In this document: positions 1 to 8,269 of the stretch, piece by piece
Numbering within the stretch: position 1 is the stretch's first letter
Layout: the number at the start of each line of letters is the position of its first letter
Notes under the pieces: model-generated
Databases searched by the model: none
The model's input: the letters and a program-made list of their open reading frames with translations, nothing else
What the model was told of the DNA's origin: nothing
Translations under genes and position numbers: made by a program
DNA from: Afipia sp.
GTDB taxonomy: Bacteria > Pseudomonadota > Alphaproteobacteria > Rhizobiales > Xanthobacteraceae
Reading direction: 5' to 3'
NCBI GenBank assembly: GCA_017308495.1
Contig: JAFKES010000078.1
Location: 1 to 44,612 of the forward strand
DNA length: 44,612 nucleotides

Positions 1-1
1 G

Positions 2-958
2 TGGGAGATGATCCAGCAGATCAATCCGAAGCTGATCGTCGCATCGATCAAGGGCTTTGGCCCCGGGCCGTATGAGGACTGCAAGGTCTATGAGAACGTC
101 GCCCAGTGCACCGGCGGCGCGGCGTCCACCACCGGCTTCCGCGACAGCGTGCCGCTGGTCACCGGCGCGCAGATCGGCGACAGCGGCACCGGCCTGCATC
201 TCGCGCTCGGCATCGTCACCGCGCTTTATCACCGCACCCATTCCGGCAAGGGCCAGCGCGTCACCGCGGCGATGCAGGACGGCGTGCTCAATCTCTGCCG
301 CGTCAAGCTGCGCGACCAGCAGCGCCTCGCCCACGGCCCGCTCACGGAATACAGCCAGTTCGGCGAGGGCATCCCATTCGGCGAAGCGGTGCCGCGCGCG
401 GCCAACGATTCCGGCGGCGGCCAGCCCGGCCGCATCCTCAAGTGCAAAGGCTGGGAGAGCGATCCCAACGCCTACATCTATGTGATCACCCAGGCGCCGG
501 TGTGGGAGAAGATCTGCGACGTCATCGGCGAGCCCGGCTGGAAGACCCATCCGGATTACGCCAAGCCGCCCGCCCGGCTGTCGCGGCTCAACGAGATCTT
601 CGCCCGCATCGAGCAGTGGACCACGACCAAGACCAAGTTCGAGATCATGGAGATTCTCAACCGGGACGACATTCCGTGCGGCCCGATCCTGTCCATGAAG
701 GAGCTGGCCGAGGATCAATCGCTGCGCGCCACCGGCACCATCGTCGAGGTCGATCACCCGGCGCGCGGCACATATCTGTCGGTGGGCAACCCGATCAAGC
801 TGTCCGACAGCCCGACCGTGGTGAAGCGCTCGCCGCTGCTCGGCGAGCACACCGACGAGATTCTCAAGGAGGTGCTCGGCTTCAGCGACGCTCAGGTCGC
901 CGACGTCCGCGATTCCGGTGCGCTGGCGCCGCCCCGCAAGGTCGCAGCGGCGGAATGA
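2..958 (+). CDS. frc: Formyl-CoA:oxalate CoA-transferase, 5'-truncated by window edge
   Basis: The family is the class III CoA-transferases (CaiB/BaiF). Frc moves CoA from formyl-CoA to oxalate in the cytoplasm, feeding oxalyl-CoA decarboxylase. The reading frame is open from base 2, and the first in-frame ATG (base 8) lies inside the conserved fold, so roughly 110 N-terminal residues lie outside the window (the family is about 425 aa). Counting from that ATG, the segment [13 protein letters not shown] is followed by GDSGTG, whose Asp58 matches the acyl-carrying Asp169 of Oxalobacter Frc. The glycine loop SGGGQPG lies near residue 135, and LKCKGWE and LLGEHTDE are also Frc-like. The gene ends 9 bp from the convergent SDR gene. 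It appears more GC-rich than the genes to its right and may be resident chromosome beside an accessory region. The subfamily is inferred by eye; another class III CoA-transferase is less likely. Confidence 0.88.
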   Translation, partial: WEMIQQINPKLIVASIKGFGPGPYEDCKVYENVAQCTGGAASTTGFRDSVPLVTGAQIGDSGTGLHLALGIVTALYHRTHSGKGQRVTAAMQDGVLNLCRVKLRDQQRLAHGPLTEYSQFGEGIPFGEAVPRAANDSGGGQPGRILKCKGWESDPNAYIYVITQAPVWEKICDVIGEPGWKTHPDYAKPPARLSRLNEIFARIEQWTTTKTKFEIMEILNRDDIPCGPILSMKELAEDQSLRATGTIVEVDHPARGTYLSVGNPIKLSDSPTVVKRSPLLGEHTDEILKEVLGFSDAQVADVRDSGALAPPRKVAAAE

Positions 959-967
959 ACCGCCAGG

Positions 968-1714
968 CTAGCTGTAGAAAATGCCGCCATCGACATTGAG
1001 CGCCTGCCCGGTCACAAATGCGGAATCGTCGGAAGCGAAGAAGGCGACCGGGCCGACGATATCCTCGGGCTGTCCGAGGCGATGCAGGTCGGTGATCTTT
1101 TCGAAATAGGTGACACGTTCAGGATCGCGCAGATTGTTGCGGCCCATCTCGGTGAGAATGATGCCTGGGCATATGGCATTCACGGTGATGCCGTGGCCGC
1201 CGAATTCCATCGACGATACGCGCGTGAAGCCGACCACGGCGGATTTCGACGCGGCATAGTGCGACTGGCCGGGACCGCCGGTGCGCGCGGCCAGCGAGGC
1301 GATGTTGACGATGCGGCCGTATTTGCGTTCTTTCATATGGACCACCATGGCCTGGGTCATCTGAAACACGCCGCGGACATTGACGGCGAAGGTCTGATCC
1401 CAGTGTTCGGGTGTGGTTTCGTCGATGGTGGCGAGGCGCAGAATGCCGGCATTGTTGACGAGCACATCGACGTGACCGAGGCCTGCGACCGCCTCGGCAA
1501 CGGTGCGCTGGCAATCCTCAAGCTTACTGACATCGGCCAGCACCGGGATGCACTTGCCACCGAGCTTCTTCACGTCGACGACGGTTTCCGATAGCGCGCT
1601 TTCCTGCGCGGCGATGTCGGTCAGCGCGAGGTTGTAGCCGCGCTGCGCGAGGCCGAGAGCGATGGCGCGTCCGATTCCGCGGCTGGCTCCGGTCACGATG
1701 GCATGTCTGGTCAT
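968..1714 (-). CDS. SDR-family oxidoreductase (FabG-like)
   Basis: This is a 248-aa classical short-chain dehydrogenase that probably oxidises or reduces a hydroxyl/keto group with NAD(P)(H). It shows the N-terminal nucleotide motif GASRGIG, the NNAG structural motif, a catalytic Ser in the IASLAA segment, YAASK with catalytic Tyr and Lys, and the C-terminal GQALNVDGG typical of FabG-like proteins. I start at the ATG at 1714, which has an AGGA seven bases upstream; a TTG at 1735 would add seven residues. It is the last gene of the minus-strand operon that begins with the CoA-transferase pair, 39 bp after the PfkB kinase gene, so its substrate is probably an intermediate of that pathway. The actual substrate cannot be read from the sequence. 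Confidence 0.9.
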   Translation of the reverse strand: MTRHAIVTGASRGIGRAIALGLAQRGYNLALTDIAAQESALSETVVDVKKLGGKCIPVLADVSKLEDCQRTVAEAVAGLGHVDVLVNNAGILRLATIDETTPEHWDQTFAVNVRGVFQMTQAMVVHMKERKYGRIVNIASLAARTGGPGQSHYAASKSAVVGFTRVSSMEFGGHGITVNAICPGIILTEMGRNNLRDPERVTYFEKITDLHRLGQPEDIVGPVAFFASDDSAFVTGQALNVDGGIFYS

Positions 1715-1753
1715 GAGATGATCCTGATGTGGCAAGATTGGTCGGTTGATGGA

Positions 1754-2713
1754 CTAAGCGCGCGCGCCGCGAACAGGCAGTGTGTTCATTGCCTTCACCG
1801 TCTCCTCAAAGGAGACAAGGTTGGCGCCGGAGCCGAGCCCGGTCGCGACGGTGGCGGCAGTGGCCGTCGCGAGCTTGGCGCAGTCCAGCAGATCCCAGTT
1901 GCGAACCAGGCCGGCGATGAAGCCGCCGGTATAGGAATCGCCGCAACCCGATGTGTCGCGCACCGTGACCTCAAACGCGGGCACCGTGAACTGCCGTCCG
2001 TCGCGCGTCATCACGAAGGAGCCGTGTTCACCGAGTGAAATCGCGCAGGCGCCGGCGCCCTTGCCGATGAAATACTGCGCGCAGGTCGCGGGATCGTCAG
2101 TGCCAACCAGCGCGTGGGTCTCATCGATGCTTGGCATGAAGAAATCCGTATACGGCATCAGCGGCTCGAGCAGCGCCAGTGTCTCGGCGCGGGCCTGGAT
2201 GAGATCGACGGTGGTGATGCAGCCTGCCGCCTTGGCGTCACGCAGCAGCGCCACCGTGGGCTCCCCGTCCATCGCCAGCAATGAGCCGACGCCACCGAGA
2301 TGGAGCACCTTGCTTTTGCAAGCCGCCTTCTGCGCTTCGGGCGAAATCTTCCAGCGGGCGGAAGCGCCGCGTGCATGCAGCACGGGGCGGGAGCCATCGG
2401 GACGGATTGGCAGGATGGTGGCCGAGGTCGGCACGCCGGCCATCCGCTCCATCACGGAAATATCGATACCGTCGCGCTCCATCGCATTCAGCACCCAGTC
2501 GGCCTTCTCGTCGGCGCCGACGGCACCGACGGCGAGGGCTTTTAGTCCGAGGCGCGCGCAGGGCACCACGGTGCCGCCGGCCGTGCCGGCCACCGTGAGC
2601 TTGATCTCATCGATCAGCGCGCGGCCAGCGCCGGCCGGAATCTCGGTGATGGGAACGCCGAGAATGTCGAGGATGTAGGTGCCGCAGACGCTGACGTCAT
2701 GAGGATGGGCCAT
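1754..2713 (-). CDS. PfkB-family (ribokinase-like) sugar kinase
   Basis: This 319-aa kinase should phosphorylate a sugar or nucleoside hydroxyl with ATP in the cytoplasm. Family features are the N-terminal GTYILDILG strand, a glycine pair near residue 46 (TAGGTVV), and the C-terminal signature DTSGCGDSYTGGF at residues 253-265, in which Asp259 is the catalytic base; the usual GAGD is GCGD here. The frame stays open upstream to 3202, but that extension is low-complexity and covers the aldolase gene. I therefore start at the ATG at 2713, from which a normal PfkB N-terminus reads. It lies 32 bp downstream of a class II aldolase gene. Kinase plus aldolase is the usual pairing for phosphorylating a sugar and then cleaving it to a C3 or C2 phosphate or aldehyde product. 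The sugar is unknown, and no isomerase is seen nearby. Confidence 0.9.
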   Translation of the reverse strand: MAHPHDVSVCGTYILDILGVPITEIPAGAGRALIDEIKLTVAGTAGGTVVPCARLGLKALAVGAVGADEKADWVLNAMERDGIDISVMERMAGVPTSATILPIRPDGSRPVLHARGASARWKISPEAQKAACKSKVLHLGGVGSLLAMDGEPTVALLRDAKAAGCITTVDLIQARAETLALLEPLMPYTDFFMPSIDETHALVGTDDPATCAQYFIGKGAGACAISLGEHGSFVMTRDGRQFTVPAFEVTVRDTSGCGDSYTGGFIAGLVRNWDLLDCAKLATATAATVATGLGSGANLVSFEETVKAMNTLPVRGARA

Positions 2714-2745
2714 GTGGCAAGTCTCGCAATGATGGGTGCTGGTTA

Positions 2746-3441
2746 TCAGGTCGAGGGGGCTGCGATTCGGGGCGTGCTGTCGCTGTCGCGCAGGCCGTAT
2801 TGTCCCCATCGCTTCAGAATGCTGTCGATCTCGACATCGGGGAGCAGCGGGGGCGTGCCGAGCTGCAGGCAGCCGTGATACTGCTTGGCGAGAACCTCGA
2901 CCTCCACCGCCAGCCACATGGCCTTGCGCAGATTGGGGCCGATGGCGATCAGCCCGTGATGTGCAAGCAGGCAGGCGCGACGATAGCGCAGCGCCTCCAG
3001 GGCGGCCTGCGACAGTTCCGCCGTGCCATACTGCGCATAGGGTGCGCAGGGGATGTCGTTGCCGCCGCCTGCTGCGATCATGTAGTGAATCGCCGGGATG
3101 TTGCGGTTCATGATGGCGATGATCGTGCAGAAGATCGGATGCGCATGCACGACGGCGTTGGTTTCGGGCTTGGCCTTGAGAATGTCGAGATGGAAGCGCC
3201 ACTCCGTCGAGGGCACGCGGCCTTCAGAGGCTGTCCACGAGCCATCCCATTTCATCGCGACGATGTCTTCCGGCCGCATCGTGTCATAGGGAACGCCGGA
3301 CGGCGTCAGCAGGATGCCGGCCTCGGTACGCACGCTTATGTTGCCGGACGTACCCTGATTAATGCCTGCGGCCGACATTTCCCGGCACGCATCGATGATG
3401 GCTTGCCGGGTTGCGATGTCTGCGGCGCTGGGATGCGTCAT
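2746..3441 (-). CDS. Class II aldolase/adducin-family protein (fuculose-phosphate aldolase-like)
   Basis: This is a 231-aa zinc aldolase of the FucA/AraD type, which cleaves sugar phosphates by a retro-aldol reaction. The sequence has QGTSGNIS near residues 29-36 (phosphate loop), a Glu at 80 in PSTEWRFH that fits the catalytic acid/base, the zinc pair His99 and His101 in VVHAHP, and a third zinc His (162) in LAHHGL. The length is normal for the family. The start ATG at 3441 has GAGGA nine bases upstream. It sits between an AhpD-like gene and the PfkB kinase and is probably co-transcribed with both. The substrate is probably the product of that kinase, giving DHAP or a related C3 phosphate. 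This is inferred from context only. Confidence 0.9.
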   Translation of the reverse strand: MTHPSAADIATRQAIIDACREMSAAGINQGTSGNISVRTEAGILLTPSGVPYDTMRPEDIVAMKWDGSWTASEGRVPSTEWRFHLDILKAKPETNAVVHAHPIFCTIIAIMNRNIPAIHYMIAAGGGNDIPCAPYAQYGTAELSQAALEALRYRRACLLAHHGLIAIGPNLRKAMWLAVEVEVLAKQYHGCLQLGTPPLLPDVEIDSILKRWGQYGLRDSDSTPRIAAPST

Positions 3442-3518
3442 GGCTCATGTCCTCGAAGGTCGCCGTCGCGGCCTTTGGCGGCCGCTGCGGATGATCGTCA
3501 TATCGCGATCGAGACGCC

Positions 3519-4088
3519 TCAGCGCCCCATGGCGAAGAACTCGTCGTTCGGCCGCATGCTGGTGACGTTGGCCAGCCGGTTCGAGAGGCCGAAGAAGGCG
3601 GCGATGGCAGCGATATCCCAGGCATCCTCCTCGGTGAAATCGTGGCGCTTCAGTTCCTCGATATCGGCGTCGCCGACTTCATAGGCGCGCATGGAGACCT
3701 TCATGGCGAAATCGAGCATCGCGCGCTGGCGCGGCGTGATATCAGCCTTGCGATAGTTCACGGCGATCTGGTCGGCGATCAGCGGGTTCTTGGCGCGGAT
3801 GCGCAGGATGGCGCCATGCGCCACCACGCAGTACTGGCACTGGTTGGCATTGCTGGTGGCCACCACGATCATCTCGCGCTCGGCCTTGGTGATCGGGCCT
3901 GGCTTGTCCATCAGCGCATCGTGATAGGCGAAGAAGGCGCGGAATTCGTCGGGCCGATGCGCCAGCGTCAGAAATACGTTCGGCACGAAGCCGGACTTTT
4001 CCTGGACCGCGAGGATGCGTTCGCGGATATCATCCGGCAGGCTGGCAATTTCGGGGACGGGGAATCGGCTGATGGCAGGTTTGGTCAT
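3519..4088 (-). CDS. AhpD-like/carboxymuconolactone decarboxylase-family protein (peroxidase-related)
   Basis: This 189-aa protein has the AhpD fold. The segment CQYCVVAHG carries the redox pair Cys84 and Cys87 and the nearby His91, the hallmark of alkylhydroperoxidase-type members rather than of true carboxymuconolactone decarboxylases. Proteins of this length are usually annotated as uncharacterised peroxidase-related enzymes. The start ATG at 4088 has an AGAGGA motif ten bases upstream. It lies 15 bp after the molybdoenzyme gene and 77 bp before the aldolase, in the same operon. It may protect pathway enzymes from peroxide or act as a thiol-disulfide partner. No direct catalytic role in the pathway is evident. 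Confidence 0.85.
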   Translation of the reverse strand: MTKPAISRFPVPEIASLPDDIRERILAVQEKSGFVPNVFLTLAHRPDEFRAFFAYHDALMDKPGPITKAEREMIVVATSNANQCQYCVVAHGAILRIRAKNPLIADQIAVNYRKADITPRQRAMLDFAMKVSMRAYEVGDADIEELKRHDFTEEDAWDIAAIAAFFGLSNRLANVTSMRPNDEFFAMGR

Positions 4089-4103
4089 AGGGTCTGTTTC
4101 CTC

Positions 4104-6416
4104 TCAGGCGGTCGCGAGCGCAACCAGTCTGTCCTGGTATTCTTCAAAAGCGTCACGTTGATCTGCGATATGGGGTTCGGCGCGGACCAGGCAGGTATGG
4201 GCCGAACAGCCCTGGCCGAATTGCGAGGTGCCGATATCGAGGGTCAGCACATTTGGATTGCCGGCGACTTCGAGGCCGCTCTCGTCGCGCGGCGTGAACC
4301 AGGCGCCGGTCGGCAGAACCAGCACGCCGACGCGCACGCTGTCTGTGACCTTGGCTGTGGCGAGGCAGGCGCCGCGCCCATTCCAGATGCGGATGGTCTG
4401 GCCATCGCTGATGCCGCGCGCGGCGGCGTCATCCGGATGCAGCCGCGCCTGTTCGCGGCCATTGCGCTTGGTGGACGCGCTCGCGACGCCGGTTTCGATC
4501 TGGCTGTGCAGTCGCCCGATCGGTTGATGCGAGATCAGGTGCAGATCGGACGTATCGCTGCCATTGCCGAGCCATTCTGCCGGTTCGACCCAGGCGGGAT
4601 GCGACGGGCAGTCGGAATAACCGAGCCGGGCGAGTGTCTCGCTGCCGAGCACGATCCTGCCGCTCTCGGTATGGAGCGCGTGTGCGGCGGGATCGGCGCG
4701 GTATTCGGCCAGGAAGGTGTGGTTGGCGCGCACCGGGCAGCGCGCATAGCCGTCGTTCCAGAATGTTTCGAAGTCGGGCATCGCGAAGCCGAGCCGCTCG
4801 ACGGCGTCCTTGCGGCACTCATCGTAGAGATGACGTATCCACCCGATTTCGTCGCGGCCTTCATTGAAATGGTCGCCGACGCCGAGCTTGCCGGCGATGC
4901 GGTCGAAGATTTCGAAGTCGGGCAGCGAGTCGCCGATCGGCTTGATGGCCTGCTTCATCGCCACGATGAAGTCGGAGCGCCTGTTGCCGGCGAGGTCGTT
5001 GCGTTCGATTGAGGTGGTCGCCGGCAAGATGATGTCGGCGCGCTGCGCAGTCGCCGTGAACATCGGGTCCTGGACGATGATGGTCTCCGGTCGCGTCCAG
5101 GCTTCGGACAGTCGATTGAGATCCTGATGGTGATGAAAGGGATTGCCGCCGGCCCAGTACACCAGCCGCGTATCCGGATAGGTTCGGGTCTCGCCTTGAT
5201 AGGTAAAGGTCGCGCCGGGATTGAGCAGCATGTCGCTGATGCGGGCCACCGGGATGAAACTGTCGATCGGGCGCGTCAACTGCGAGATCGCCGGCGACTT
5301 GCCGAGATTAAAGGGCGAGCCGACGCCGCCGAGCGATGCATAGCCGTAACCGACACCGCCGCCCGGCAGCCCAATCTGGCCGACGATGGAGGCGAGGCCA
5401 AGCGCGGCCCAGAATGGCTGTTCGCCGTGATGGGCGCGTTGCAGGCTCCAGCTCACGGTGAGCATGCTGCGGCTATCGACGAGGCGGCGCGCCAGCTGAC
5501 GGATGTCCTCGACATCCAGTCCGCAGATCTCTGCAGCCCAGGCGGCATCCTTGCGAATGCCGTCGGACGAGCCATCGAGATATCCGAGCAGTTGCTCTGC
5601 ACCGCTGGTGCAGCGGTCGAGAAAGTCCTTGGCTTGCCGGCCGGCCTTTACGATCTCCCCGGCGAGGCCGAGCATAAGCGCGGTATCGGTGTTCGGACGG
5701 ATCGGCCACCATTTGGCATTGACCCAGTCCGGCAGATCATCCTTGAGTGGCGAGACGTGAATGATGTTGATGCCGCGATCCGTCATTTTTCGCAGATAGG
5801 TTTCGAGGCGATGGGCGCCGATGCCGCCGGCCTCGGTCTGCGCGGTGCGTGGCGACAGCGCGCCGAACACGACCAGCGTTTCGGTATGTTCGGCAATGGT
5901 GTCGAGCGTATTGGCGCGGCCGTCGCAGGCGTCCGAGCTTCCCAGCGTATGGCGCAAGATCACCGGGCCGGCAGCGATGGAATAGGTGTCCACGTGCCGG
6001 GTGAAACCGCCGGCGAGATTGAGCATGCGTTTGAGCAGCGAGGACGCATGATGTAGTCGGCCCGAATTGGTCCAGCCATAGGAGCCGGCAAAGATCGCCG
6101 CATTGCCATGGGTGCTGGAAACGCGGCGAATTTCATCGGCCACCAGTGTCGTTGCCTGATCCCAGCTGACGGGCACGAATTTCTCCGTGCCGCGTTTGCG
6201 CCGGTCGCTGCCTTCGCGTTTCTCAAGCCAGCCCTTGCGCACCATCGGGCGCAGAATACGTCGTTCGGGATTGGCCCATTCGGGCACCGAATGAATGATC
6301 GGCGAGGGGGCGGGATCATGGGCGAATGGCTCGACGCCCACAATCTGCTCGTCCTGCACGAGCAGCGTATAGGCGCCCCAATGGCTGCAATGCGGGATTC
6401 GCTTGATTTCAGTCAT
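4104..6416 (-). CDS. Molybdopterin oxidoreductase, BisC/DMSO-reductase family, cytoplasmic
   Basis: This 770-aa bis-molybdopterin enzyme belongs to the branch that includes biotin sulfoxide reductase and TMAO/DMSO reductases. The N-terminus reads HCSHWGAYTL and lacks the four-cysteine Fe-S motif of formate dehydrogenases. No twin-arginine or other signal peptide is present, so it should act in the cytoplasm. Ser112 in AGSYGWTNSGR aligns with the serine that binds molybdenum in this branch. WAGGNPFHHHQDLNR and the C-terminal SQIETGVAS and RLHPDDAAARGI segments fit the cofactor-binding domains. Its operon also carries CoA-transferase, aldolase and kinase genes, so it is more likely a catabolic enzyme reducing or hydroxylating a pathway intermediate than a respiratory reductase. 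The substrate is unknown, and BisC-like sulfoxide repair remains an alternative. Confidence 0.9.
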   Translation of the reverse strand: MTEIKRIPHCSHWGAYTLLVQDEQIVGVEPFAHDPAPSPIIHSVPEWANPERRILRPMVRKGWLEKREGSDRRKRGTEKFVPVSWDQATTLVADEIRRVSSTHGNAAIFAGSYGWTNSGRLHHASSLLKRMLNLAGGFTRHVDTYSIAAGPVILRHTLGSSDACDGRANTLDTIAEHTETLVVFGALSPRTAQTEAGGIGAHRLETYLRKMTDRGINIIHVSPLKDDLPDWVNAKWWPIRPNTDTALMLGLAGEIVKAGRQAKDFLDRCTSGAEQLLGYLDGSSDGIRKDAAWAAEICGLDVEDIRQLARRLVDSRSMLTVSWSLQRAHHGEQPFWAALGLASIVGQIGLPGGGVGYGYASLGGVGSPFNLGKSPAISQLTRPIDSFIPVARISDMLLNPGATFTYQGETRTYPDTRLVYWAGGNPFHHHQDLNRLSEAWTRPETIIVQDPMFTATAQRADIILPATTSIERNDLAGNRRSDFIVAMKQAIKPIGDSLPDFEIFDRIAGKLGVGDHFNEGRDEIGWIRHLYDECRKDAVERLGFAMPDFETFWNDGYARCPVRANHTFLAEYRADPAAHALHTESGRIVLGSETLARLGYSDCPSHPAWVEPAEWLGNGSDTSDLHLISHQPIGRLHSQIETGVASASTKRNGREQARLHPDDAAARGISDGQTIRIWNGRGACLATAKVTDSVRVGVLVLPTGAWFTPRDESGLEVAGNPNVLTLDIGTSQFGQGCSAHTCLVRAEPHIADQRDAFEEYQDRLVALATA

Positions 6417-6449
6417 GCGCCGTTTCCGTTTCGTTACTCACCGGTCCGA

Positions 6450-7217
6450 TCAAGAGGCGCGGGACAGCGACTGTTCGATCTCGCGCCGCATCTGGGTGGC
6501 GAAATCCGGGTAGGTCTCCGCGACTTCATCGTAGACCCGACCGCGCAGCAGAGCCAGCGTCTGTGCATCCGGCAACGCGGTCTGTTCCGGTTCGTTGGCA
6601 TGGGTGAATTGGAAACCGGTAGCGCCCTTGATGTCTGCGAGGTTGTGGCCTGGATGAACGCTCTGCAACTTGAAGCCCGGCCGCGTCTTGTCGAAGCGGA
6701 AAAGCGCCTTGCCGGTCAACAGCGCGATCGGTCCGCCGCTGCGGTAAACGCCATCGTCGCTGACGCCGGGCGTGCTGATGAAATCCACCTTTTCGACCAG
6801 CGCGCGCGGCGTGTGCTCCTCGCGAAAGAGAATGACGCGCGGCACGACGTAGTACAGATACGCTGATCCGAACGAGCCGGGCCATCGCACCGGCGTCTGC
6901 GGGTAGTCACCGGTGCCTACCAGATTGATATTGCCTCGGCCGTCGATCTGACCGCCACCGAGGAAGAAGGCGTCGATACGGCCCTGGCCTGCACAATCGA
7001 ACAGTTCGGCCGAACCATTGGTGAAGAAATTGTGCTCGACGGATCCGAGGATCGAGATGCGTGGGCCCTTCTCGCCGGTTTTCTGCTTCAGCGCGCGCAG
7101 CAGCATCGCACCGGCCGCAGGGATCGGCGAGGACGCGCCGACCGCGACATGCCGAACGCCGTCGAGGAGCTTGGCGATGGTGCAGATCAGGATTTCGCGC
7201 GGATGAACATTGCTCAT
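6450..7217 (-). CDS. Class I CoA-transferase, beta subunit (GctB/IpdB-like)
   Basis: This 255-aa protein is the second subunit of a glutaconate/3-oxoacid-type CoA-transferase. Together with the A subunit it should exchange CoA between acids, or, as in IpdAB, hydrolyse a ring bond of a CoA thioester. Family features are the segment VAVGASSPIPAAGAML, a Glu at 61 in GSVEHNFF that may be the active-site Glu, GGGQIDGRGNIN, and VRWPGSFG. I start at the ATG at 7217, which shares one base with the stop of the A subunit (TGATG); a GTG one codon earlier is possible. Genes with this spacing are normally translationally coupled. The true catalytic residue needs an alignment. The substrate is unknown. Confidence 0.87.
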   Translation of the reverse strand: MSNVHPREILICTIAKLLDGVRHVAVGASSPIPAAGAMLLRALKQKTGEKGPRISILGSVEHNFFTNGSAELFDCAGQGRIDAFFLGGGQIDGRGNINLVGTGDYPQTPVRWPGSFGSAYLYYVVPRVILFREEHTPRALVEKVDFISTPGVSDDGVYRSGGPIALLTGKALFRFDKTRPGFKLQSVHPGHNLADIKGATGFQFTHANEPEQTALPDAQTLALLRGRVYDEVAETYPDFATQMRREIEQSLSRAS

Positions 7218-8023
7218 CACGCGGGCTCCATCTGTGCGTTGGCCATGTAGTCGGTAAATCCTTCAGCGGTGCGTGCGGCGCGCGCATAGCGCAGGATTTC
7301 GGCTGTGTCGGTCGGATATTCGCCCCACAGCCCATAGGGCCACGCGCCTTTCGGCGCGACCGCGACGTCAGTGACATAGATTGCCGGCAGCACGCCCGCG
7401 GCGCTCATTTCATTGGCGAGCAGGCTTTCGTCCACAATGCGCTCGACCGTGACCAGCGTGGTGGCCGAGGCATATGCCATCGCAGCGAGTTCGCGGCGCC
7501 GTCCGATCCATACATTCCCGAACCGGTCGGCCATCGGCGCGTGGAAAATCGTGACATCAGGATGGATCGCGGGAATGAGCACGATGGGATCGCCGCCATC
7601 CGCCAGCGGATTGTCGATGACCTGCCAGTCATTGCGATGGCGCAGCAGGTCGCTGCCGATCAGCCCGCGCATTGGCATGAAAGGGCTGCCTTTCTGCGCC
7701 GCCATGAGGCCGGCATGAATGGCGGGGCAGGTGGCATCTTTCAGCTTGATCGCGCCATCCTTGACGGCGGCATTGAAGCGCGGTGCACCGCCGGCCTCGC
7801 CGAGCGAGACGGCGCTGGTTTCGACGGACCGCACCAGGCCGGCGCCGATGAGCTGATCGACCTGGAGGCCCCCGGTCGGCACGCAAACGAGATCGAGGTT
7901 GCGGGTGTTGCGCTCCAGGATGGGGCGCGTCATGGCCATTGAGACGCCGGCATAATCGACTGGCAGCGCCAACCGGATTCCCGGCTCGACATATTTGGCC
8001 AATGCGCGGAGATCGCTTACCAA
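7217..8023 (-). CDS. Class I CoA-transferase, alpha subunit (GctA/IpdA-like)
   Basis: This 268-aa protein is the first subunit of the CoA-transferase pair and the first gene of the minus-strand operon. Recognisable parts are the N-terminal CoA-fold strand, LGEAGGAPRFNAAVKDG, PFMPMRGLIGSDLL and DRFGNVWIGRR, all typical of the A subunit. The start is a TTG at 8023, chosen because GGAGG lies five bases upstream and no ATG or GTG fits as well. At the position where many homologues have a Glu-containing stretch after the NAAVKDG-type segment, this protein reads KLKDATCP, so the chemistry may differ from glutaconate CoA-transferase. This is my reading without an alignment. A palindromic operator lies 17-37 bp upstream of the start. 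Confidence 0.87.
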   Translation of the reverse strand: MVSDLRALAKYVEPGIRLALPVDYAGVSMAMTRPILERNTRNLDLVCVPTGGLQVDQLIGAGLVRSVETSAVSLGEAGGAPRFNAAVKDGAIKLKDATCPAIHAGLMAAQKGSPFMPMRGLIGSDLLRHRNDWQVIDNPLADGGDPIVLIPAIHPDVTIFHAPMADRFGNVWIGRRRELAAMAYASATTLVTVERIVDESLLANEMSAAGVLPAIYVTDVAVAPKGAWPYGLWGEYPTDTAEILRYARAARTAEGFTDYMANAQMEPA

Positions 8024-8039
8024 CTTGCCCTCCCCTAGA

Positions 8040-8060
8040 TTGTTCTATATTATGGAACAA
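8040..8060 (-). promoter_or_regulatory. Palindromic operator 1 of the divergent CoA-transferase/ABC promoter region
   Basis: The arms TTGTTC and GAACAA are perfect inverted repeats separated by 9 bp. Read on the minus strand, the site contains AATATAGAACAAT followed at once by GGGGAGG, the ribosome binding site of the CoA-transferase A gene. The same arrangement occurs in inverted orientation at 8234-8254, matching at 17 of 21 positions. TATAGA inside the site could be a -10 element, so binding would block transcription. Size and symmetry suit an IclR-type dimer, and the IclR gene at 12415 is the obvious candidate. Binding is inferred. Confidence 0.6.
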
Positions 8061-8233
8061 GGTTCTAAATAAAACTAGTCGGGCGCTGGCGCGGCTGTCA
8101 ATGCGTTTGTGCGCCAAATGGCTTGCAGCAGGGGTAATACTGCTGTGTCGGTGGCGCGGGGGAGGGGCAGGACGCCATCGCATCGCGCATCTGCTTGACA
8201 ACGCGGTGCGCGCCGCCAACAATAATTGGAATA

Positions 8234-8254
8234 GCGTTTCACAATATAGAACAA
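8234..8254 (+). promoter_or_regulatory. Palindromic operator 2, upstream of the ABC transporter operon
   Basis: This is the second, less symmetrical copy of the 8040-8060 palindrome, in opposite orientation. The stretch AATATAGAACAAT is identical in both copies and is again followed directly by a GGGGAGG ribosome binding site, here for the ABC ATPase gene at 8270. The left arm (GTTTCAC) is degenerate. Paired, inverted operators in a shared divergent promoter region suggest that one regulator controls uptake and catabolism together. Confidence 0.55.
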
Positions 8255-8269
8255 TTGGGGAGGAGCACG

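Noticed and set aside
2714-3202. N-terminal extension of the PfkB kinase frame
   Set aside because: It overlaps the aldolase gene in another frame, is Arg/His-rich and unlike any kinase; the normal PfkB start is the ATG at 2713.
3642-5012. Long plus-strand open frame (456 codons) over the AhpD-like and molybdoenzyme genes
   Set aside because: It is antisense to a well-supported molybdoenzyme with family motifs; long antisense frames are expected in GC-rich DNA, and its translation matches no family.
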